64,000 nucleotides of DNA, from positions 62,001-126,000 of the forward strand of contig NZ_BONF01000025.1 of the NCBI RefSeq assembly GCF_016862575.1, in the 5' to 3' direction. Shown here in pieces: positions 59,801-64,000 of the stretch. Position numbers and translations under genes: made by a program. Every line of letters begins with the position of its first letter. Position 1 is the first letter of the stretch. The notes under the pieces were generated by a model. It did no database searches. It saw only the letters and a list, made by a program, of their open reading frames with translations, and was not told the origin of the DNA. This stretch comes from Catellatospora bangladeshensis. Its GTDB lineage: Bacteria > Actinomycetota > Actinomycetes > Mycobacteriales > Micromonosporaceae.

Positions 59801-60400
59801 ATGGACGCCTTTGTGCTGCAACTGCCCGCGCTGCTCGGTGTGCTCATCGGCGCGCTCGCGTCGTATCTGGCCGGGCAGGCCGCCGAACGCAGCCGCTGGC
59901 GCCGCCAGCAGTCGGTGCGCTGGGACGAGCACCGGATCACGACGTACACGCGGTATGCGCATGCGGTGAAGAAGGTCATCGCGGTTTCCGTACGCCTGGC
60001 CGCCGAGCGTGGCCTCGCCTCCGACGACTCCGCCCTCACTCCCGACTACGAGGTGTCCGACCTGGCCGCCGCCGAGGAGGAGCGGACGATCATGTGGGAG
60101 GCCGTCCTGATGGTCGGCAGCGAGCGGGTCGTGCTCGCGGGCAGGCAGTGGCACCAGAGCGTGTTCCAGCTCATGCACCTGGCCTGCGGCCGCCCCAGCG
60201 ACCTGTCCTGGGCCGACGCGGTCGCCGCGACCGGGCGGGCCCGCCAGCGCTTCTACGAGGCGGCCCGCGGCGACATCGGCATCGCCCCGGGCAGCGAGCC
60301 CGACGCGTACGAGTGGCAGATGAGCAGGTGGATGCGCGACCGGCCCGCCGAGCCGGCCGACGGCCCGGCTGAGATCGCGCCGCGTCAGAGGCCGGAGTAG
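59801..60400 (+). CDS. Hypothetical membrane-anchored protein (199 aa)
   Basis: ATG with GGGGAGG. One N-terminal transmembrane helix (FVLQLPALLGVLIGALASYLAGQAAE) is followed by a basic then helical cytosolic domain (RWRRQQSVRWDEHRITTYTRYAHAVKKVIAVS). This resembles membrane-associated proteins of unknown function found throughout actinomycetes. The last 16 bp overlap the 3' end of the convergent 62-aa gene. Confidence 0.65.
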   Translation: MDAFVLQLPALLGVLIGALASYLAGQAAERSRWRRQQSVRWDEHRITTYTRYAHAVKKVIAVSVRLAAERGLASDDSALTPDYEVSDLAAAEEERTIMWEAVLMVGSERVVLAGRQWHQSVFQLMHLACGRPSDLSWADAVAATGRARQRFYEAARGDIGIAPGSEPDAYEWQMSRWMRDRPAEPADGPAEIAPRQRPE

Positions 60401-60573
60401 CCCTTCGCGAAGTCGGCGGCCAGGTCACGCTGCTCGGCGTGGGTCACGGCCGAGCAGGGTGACGGCTGCCCGCACCCGTCGCACAGGCTCTGGCTCTCGG
60501 GCATCGCCGTGTCGGCGGGAGACGGCTGCGGCACGATGCCGAGCCCGGCTGCGTCGGCTTCGAACTGGTACAT
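60385..60573 (-). CDS. 62-aa small protein with CxxCGxxxPC motif, copy 2
   Basis: ATG with CGAGGTGATC. It starts MYQFEADAAGLG and contains LCDGCGQPSPC (residues ~31-41), then helical HAEQRDLAADFAKGY. It matches the 38149-38337 protein in length, N-terminal MYxFE, Cys spacing (C-x2-C-G-x3-P-C) and helical tail, while the rest is divergent. The three cysteines may chelate metal or be modified. Function unknown. It sits upstream (minus strand) of nothing obvious and is convergent with 59801-60400. Confidence 0.6.
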   Translation of the reverse strand: MYQFEADAAGLGIVPQPSPADTAMPESQSLCDGCGQPSPCSAVTHAEQRDLAADFAKGYSGL

Positions 60574-60670
60574 CCGATCACCTCGATCGACGTGGTCCGG
60601 TCGCTGTCGCGATCGCCTGCCGCACCACTTCCCCGCCCGGCGCGAAACAAACGCTCCGGCCCTAAACGGG

Positions 60671-62254
60671 CTACGCCGTGGCCTCGGCGACGGCGGCGAC
60701 CAGGCCGCGCATGGTGGGCCAGGTCCAGCGGCCCATGAGGCTGATCTGCAGCCAGTTGCGCCGGCGCAGGTAGCCGCTCTGGTACGCGAGCAGGTACCCG
60801 GCTGCCTCCATCCGGGTGCCGACCAGCGCGGCGTCGAGGTGCGGCGGCAGGGCCACGGTGACGACGCCCGGCGCGGCCTCCCCCATCGGAGCCGTCACGG
60901 GCAGGCCGAGCCGGGCCAGGCGGGCATGCAGCCACGCCGATGCGCGGCCCAGCTGCGTGTACCGGTCCGGCCAGTCGGTGGCAGACAGCGCCGCGTCCAG
61001 CGCCGCGACCAGGTTCGACGACTGGGTGTACGCGACCCCGTCGGCCTCGGCGTAGCACCCGAGGTCCAGGTAGCGCGGGATGCGGCCGGGTGCGGAACAC
61101 GGCTGCTCCCGCAGGAACACCATGGACAGCCCGGGGTACCCGCCCAGCGCCTTACCGCTGGTGCCGGTGGCCAGGTACGCCCCCGACAGGTCCACCGGAA
61201 CGGTGCCGATCGAGCTGATCGCGTCGACGCACAGCCGCACCCGGGCGGCGGCACACAGCCGCGTCAGCCGGGGCAGGTCGAGCAGCTGGCCGGTCGACGT
61301 CTCGCAGTGCACGGTCCACAGCCAGCCGCCCGGCGGCAGCGCCGCGATCGTGCGCTCGATGTCCGGCCACGGCAGCGGCGCGCCCCAGGGCCCGGCCTGC
61401 ACCGTGTGATCGAGCCCGGCCCTTGCGGCGTGATCGGCCAGGCGCGCGCCGAACTCGCCGTACGCCAGCACGGCGCCCGGCGTGCCGAGCAGGCCCAGCT
61501 GGGCGGCGACGGCGTCGTTGGCGACCGTGCCGGAGCCGAGCAGCAGCTGCGCGTGCCGGGCGCCGGCCATATCCGCCAGGCGCCGGTGCACCTCCCGCAC
61601 CGACCGCAGGTGCTGCTCGGAGCGGTGATAGACCGGCGGCCGGGCGAACGCGGCGGTGACCTCGGGCGCGACCGTGACCGGGCCGGGCAGCAGGTTGACG
61701 GCGGTGCGTGCCGCCGGTGCGGGTGCGGCCGGGGCGAGCCGCCTGCCGTCCTCGATGGTCAGGTACATCGGCTGGAACTGCGCGCCCGGCGCCCCGGTGA
61801 GCGGGCCGAACGGCACGCAGCCCATGCGGCGGTACATCGTGAGCGCGCGCGTCGTGCCCGACAGCACCGCGAGGTCGCAGCCCTGCGCGGCGAAGTGCGC
61901 GCCGATCAGGCCGAGCAGCCGGGGCAGGATCGCGCCGCGCCGGTAGCGCGGGTCGACGGCGAGCAGCCTGATCTCGACCGGGGTGCGCCCGTCCGGCAGG
62001 TAGTCGTCGAGGCCGGTCAGCTTGCCGTCGAGGGAGAACGGGCGGGCGCTGCGCCCGGCGACCATCGCCACCAGCTCCGCGCCGTCGAGGCATACCGCAT
62101 AGGTGTTCTCGGCGTGGAAGCGGTCGACGAGGCGGCCCTGCGCGTTGGGCGCGTGCTGCGGGATCTCCCCGGCGAACGTGCGGTGGTTCAGCCGGTGGAT
62201 CGCCTCCTCCTCGGCAGAGGTATCGGCGATCTTGTATGTCAGAGTGCCCGGCAT
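60671..62254 (-). CDS. GNAT acetyltransferase - class V aminotransferase fusion (527 aa)
   Basis: ATG 62254. Residues 1-175 are GNAT-like (VAMVAGRSARPFSL, VEIRLLAVDPRYRRGAILPRLLGLIGAHFAAQGCDLAVLSGT, YRRMGCVPFG). Residues ~185-527 are a fold-type I, class V aminotransferase starting VNLLPGPVTVAPEV, with the PLP Lys368 in GTSGKALGG and VDAISSIGTVPVDL, as in alanine-glyoxylate/serine-pyruvate aminotransferases. One chain could transaminate and acylate the same small amino compound. Single gene; substrate unknown. Confidence 0.85.
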   Translation of the reverse strand: MPGTLTYKIADTSAEEEAIHRLNHRTFAGEIPQHAPNAQGRLVDRFHAENTYAVCLDGAELVAMVAGRSARPFSLDGKLTGLDDYLPDGRTPVEIRLLAVDPRYRRGAILPRLLGLIGAHFAAQGCDLAVLSGTTRALTMYRRMGCVPFGPLTGAPGAQFQPMYLTIEDGRRLAPAAPAPAARTAVNLLPGPVTVAPEVTAAFARPPVYHRSEQHLRSVREVHRRLADMAGARHAQLLLGSGTVANDAVAAQLGLLGTPGAVLAYGEFGARLADHAARAGLDHTVQAGPWGAPLPWPDIERTIAALPPGGWLWTVHCETSTGQLLDLPRLTRLCAAARVRLCVDAISSIGTVPVDLSGAYLATGTSGKALGGYPGLSMVFLREQPCSAPGRIPRYLDLGCYAEADGVAYTQSSNLVAALDAALSATDWPDRYTQLGRASAWLHARLARLGLPVTAPMGEAAPGVVTVALPPHLDAALVGTRMEAAGYLLAYQSGYLRRRNWLQISLMGRWTWPTMRGLVAAVAEATA

Positions 62255-62333
62255 CCGGGCAGGATACCGCCGCGCCGAGGCGCTCGCCGCCGAATACGAA
62301 TGAGTGTCGCGAACGGACCTCGGACAGCGCCGT

Positions 62334-63092
62334 CTACCCGGCAGGAACCAGCTGCTGACCGCCGTCGATGTCGTACGTCGCGCCGGTGAGCGCCGTGTTG
62401 GCCATCAGGTGCACGGCCAGCGCGGCGACGTCGGCGGGCTCGACCACCCGCCGGATGGGCAGCGTGGCCCGCAGCCGCTCGCGGCGTTCGTCGAGCAGGT
62501 CGCCGAGCAGCTCCGCCGACAGCGGGGTGTCGACGAAGCCCGCGGCGATGAGGTTCACCCGGATCGGCGCGAGTTCGAGCGCCAGGTTCGCCGTCATCGC
62601 GGGCAGCGCGGCCGTGCCCATCGCGGCCACCACCAGGCCCGGTGCCGGGCGGCGCGCACCGGTGCCGCCCATGAACAGCAGCGAGCCGCCGGGGCGTACG
62701 GCGCGCGGGGCGCGGCGGGCGACGTCGATCGGCAGCCACATGTGCTCGTCGAACGAGCGGCGGGCCTGCTCGACGTCCATCCCGGCCAGCGTCCCGTAGT
62801 AGGGCCGACCCGCGGTGATCATGATGTGGTCCACCGGCCCGGTCAGCCCGGTGAAGAACCCGTCGAGTGCCGCCGGGTCGGTGGCGTCGAAGGCGGTGCT
62901 GCTCAGCGCGCCGAGTTCGGCGGCGGCGTGCGCCAGGCGGTCGGGGTTGCGGCCGGTCAGGATGATCTCGGCGCCCTCGGCGCGGGCCAGGCGGGCCGTT
63001 TCGAGCCCGATCCCGGCGCTGCCGCCGAGCACGACGACGATCTGCCCGGACAGGGCCGGCTCACGCCGGGCGGCCGGTGGGGTGACGGCCAT
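62334..63092 (-). CDS. SDR-family protein lacking the YxxxK motif (252 aa)
   Basis: ATG 63092. The Rossmann motif VVVLGGSAGIGLETARLARAEGAEIILTGR (~18-47) is intact. Where the Ser-Tyr-Lys triad should be, the sequence reads SLLFMGGTGARRPAPGLVVAAMGTAALPAMTANLALEL, with no YxxxK, so normal SDR dehydrogenase chemistry is unlikely. This is a recurring actinomycete subfamily in my recollection. The C-terminus (VNLIAAGFVDTPLSAELLGD) is standard. NAD(P)-binding or structural role possible. Confidence 0.8.
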   Translation of the reverse strand: MAVTPPAARREPALSGQIVVVLGGSAGIGLETARLARAEGAEIILTGRNPDRLAHAAAELGALSSTAFDATDPAALDGFFTGLTGPVDHIMITAGRPYYGTLAGMDVEQARRSFDEHMWLPIDVARRAPRAVRPGGSLLFMGGTGARRPAPGLVVAAMGTAALPAMTANLALELAPIRVNLIAAGFVDTPLSAELLGDLLDERRERLRATLPIRRVVEPADVAALAVHLMANTALTGATYDIDGGQQLVPAG

Positions 63093-63194
63093 GGTTCCTC
63101 CCGTCGCCGGTGCCGGACGTGCTCGTCAGCAGGCTCCGAAACACGTGCGGAGCTGCTCTTCGAGCGACTCTAGCCGCAGGACCGGCGCACAGCG

Positions 63195-63260
63195 GTTGAT
63201 CGCGGGTTCGTGTCGAAAGTAAGGTCGGGCCACAGGTTTCGACACGAACTCGCGATCAAC
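63195..63260. repeat. Dispersed ~65-bp inverted-repeat element, copy 2
   Basis: 24-bp arms (63195-63218 and 63237-63260) are complementary at 23 of 24 positions, starting GTTGATCGCG. The centre is 18 bp. It matches copy 1 at 51251-51317 in arms and spacing. It lies between the SDR start and the partial gene at 63345. Confidence 0.7.
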
Positions 63261-63292
63261 GCCGTCCGGCGCGGATCCGGGTGGGGCCAGGG

Positions 63293-63343
63293 GTTAAGAA
63301 GGTGCCCTTCCTCTACGCAAAGCGTTAAGAAGGTGCCCTTCCT
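63293..63343. repeat. Two direct copies of GTTAAGAAGGTGCCCTTCCT
   Basis: Identical 20-mers at 63293-63312 and 63324-63343, 31 bp apart. Each is itself a near-palindrome (AAGAAGG/CCCTTCC), so it can form a small hairpin. Just downstream of the minus-strand stop at 63345, so it may act as a terminator. I recall it as a common Micromonosporaceae intergenic repeat. Confidence 0.7.
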
Positions 63344-63344
63344 T

Positions 63345-64000
63345 TCAGCGGTGGCGGACGGCGAAGCGCTCGACGGCGAGGGTGCCTCCGTCGAGGCGGA
63401 CGCCGAAGCCGTAGCGGTACTGGGCGCGTACAGCGGGGTCGTCCAGCCGGACGTGCCTGCCCACGTCGGCGGTGAACAGGTACTGCCAGGCGCCGCCGGA
63501 GGCGATCGCGTACGCGGTGATCTCGTCGCGGTGCAGCACGCAGGCGAGCCGGGCGTTCGGGCCCGGGTAGGAGATCTTCCCGTCGAGCTGGGTGACCCGG
63601 TTGCCGGTCAGCACCCCGCCGATCCGCACGTCCCAGCCGACCCGCTTGAGCCTGTGGTTGTACCAGGCCAGCACGTAGTTGCCCGCGTCCTTGACGAGCC
63701 CGGAGAACAGGGTGTCCTGGTCGGTCGCGGCCGAGTTCGCGTAGTAGCGCTGGCTCACGATGGCCGCCACGTCGGTATGGGTGACCGCCACGTCCGAGCG
63801 CAGCAGCGCGAACGCCGGTGCGCCGCCGGCTGCCACGGTCAGCAGGCCGCCGGACGTCTGCACGGTGCCCGCGCGCGCCTCGGGTGCCGGTGCGAGCACG
63901 GTGAAGCCGCCCAGCCCGGTGTCGAACTCGCGCTCGGCCACGAGTGTGGGCAGGTTGGCCGGGGACGGCTCCGGCGGGAGGAAGTCGACGTCGCGCAGGT
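63345..64000 (-). CDS. Unidentified protein, 3' portion (5' end outside the window)
   Basis: The minus-strand frame is open to the window edge (upstream residues read RDVDFLPPEPSPANLPTL), so the GTG at 63941 is internal. The visible part is beta-rich: EREFDTGLGGFTVLAPAPEARAG, YYANSAATDQDTLFSGLVKDAGNYVLAWYNHRLKRVGWDVRIGG and ITAYAIASGGAWQYLFTADVGRHVRL. It resembles a LamG/concanavalin-like sandwich module at the end of a secreted protein or hydrolase, but I cannot name it. Confidence 0.45.
   Translation of the reverse strand, partial: LRDVDFLPPEPSPANLPTLVAEREFDTGLGGFTVLAPAPEARAGTVQTSGGLLTVAAGGAPAFALLRSDVAVTHTDVAAIVSQRYYANSAATDQDTLFSGLVKDAGNYVLAWYNHRLKRVGWDVRIGGVLTGNRVTQLDGKISYPGPNARLACVLHRDEITAYAIASGGAWQYLFTADVGRHVRLDDPAVRAQYRYGFGVRLDGGTLAVERFAVRHR

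Noticed and set aside
63293..63343. CRISPR array
   Set aside because: Only two copies of a palindromic 20-mer with an 11-bp gap and no cas genes.

Overview
The window is about 72% G+C, with G/C-rich third codon positions, GTG starts and many secreted carbohydrate-active and proteolytic enzymes. This fits a filamentous actinomycete. Copies of the intergenic repeat GTTAAGAAGGTGCCCTTCCT, which I recall from Micromonosporaceae, together with XRE/NB-ARC/TPR and LuxR-LAL regulators and ricin-lectin hydrolases, point to Micromonosporaceae. Catellatospora is a guess only. I saw no rRNA, tRNA, CRISPR array, prophage or intact transposon.

Layout. 1-2.3 kb: 3' part of a secreted PQQ-type sugar dehydrogenase. 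2.3-6.5 kb: a compact locus with two tandem tiny hydrophobic peptides, two small secreted proteins (DUF2690-like and SH3-like) and a divergent HTH/NB-ARC/TPR regulator. The peptide gene pair and both secreted-protein genes each carry the same tandem GTCCGG element about 150 bp upstream of the start, in gene orientation. This is the best candidate for an undescribed system here. 6.5-18 kb: DUF998 membrane protein, MerR regulator with a C39/BtrH-like protein, trypsin-like protease, DUF3626, a second lectin/sugar dehydrogenase, a beta-propeller protein, methyltransferase and a solute-binding-like/cupin pair. 17.6-22.5 kb: M56 peptidase and BlaI regulator, then efeUOB (iron uptake: permease, lipoprotein, Tat-exported DyP peroxidase). 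The promoter between them overlaps a BlaI-type palindrome and IdeR-like boxes.

22.5-31.5 kb: XRE/Nudix pair, DHFR-like reductase, double VOC protein, DHA2 efflux pump, TOPRIM protein and a secreted beta-propeller/malectin protein. 31.7-41.5 kb: M4-M28-P-domain protease with a premature stop in its last strand, LAL regulator, a truncated phosphotransferase, a 62-aa Cys-motif protein, a SigE-family sigma factor with its membrane partner, and small hypotheticals. 41.5-50.4 kb: DUF7019 plus WD40 Ser/Thr kinase operon, fasciclin protein, SDR-DUF2867, SRPBCC, cation diffusion facilitator and cupin. 50.4-60 kb: ankyrin protein, GH2 glycosidase with tandem lectins, CASTOR/POLLUX-type channel and a two-gene GH43/arabinan operon. 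60-64 kb: a second 62-aa Cys-motif protein, a GNAT-aminotransferase fusion, an SDR lacking its catalytic residues, dispersed inverted repeats and a partial unknown protein.

Taken together, the region is an accessory chromosomal segment for polymer degradation (arabinan, beta-glycosides, protein), iron uptake and signalling. Most units are one to three genes, frequently separated by strong hairpin terminators.
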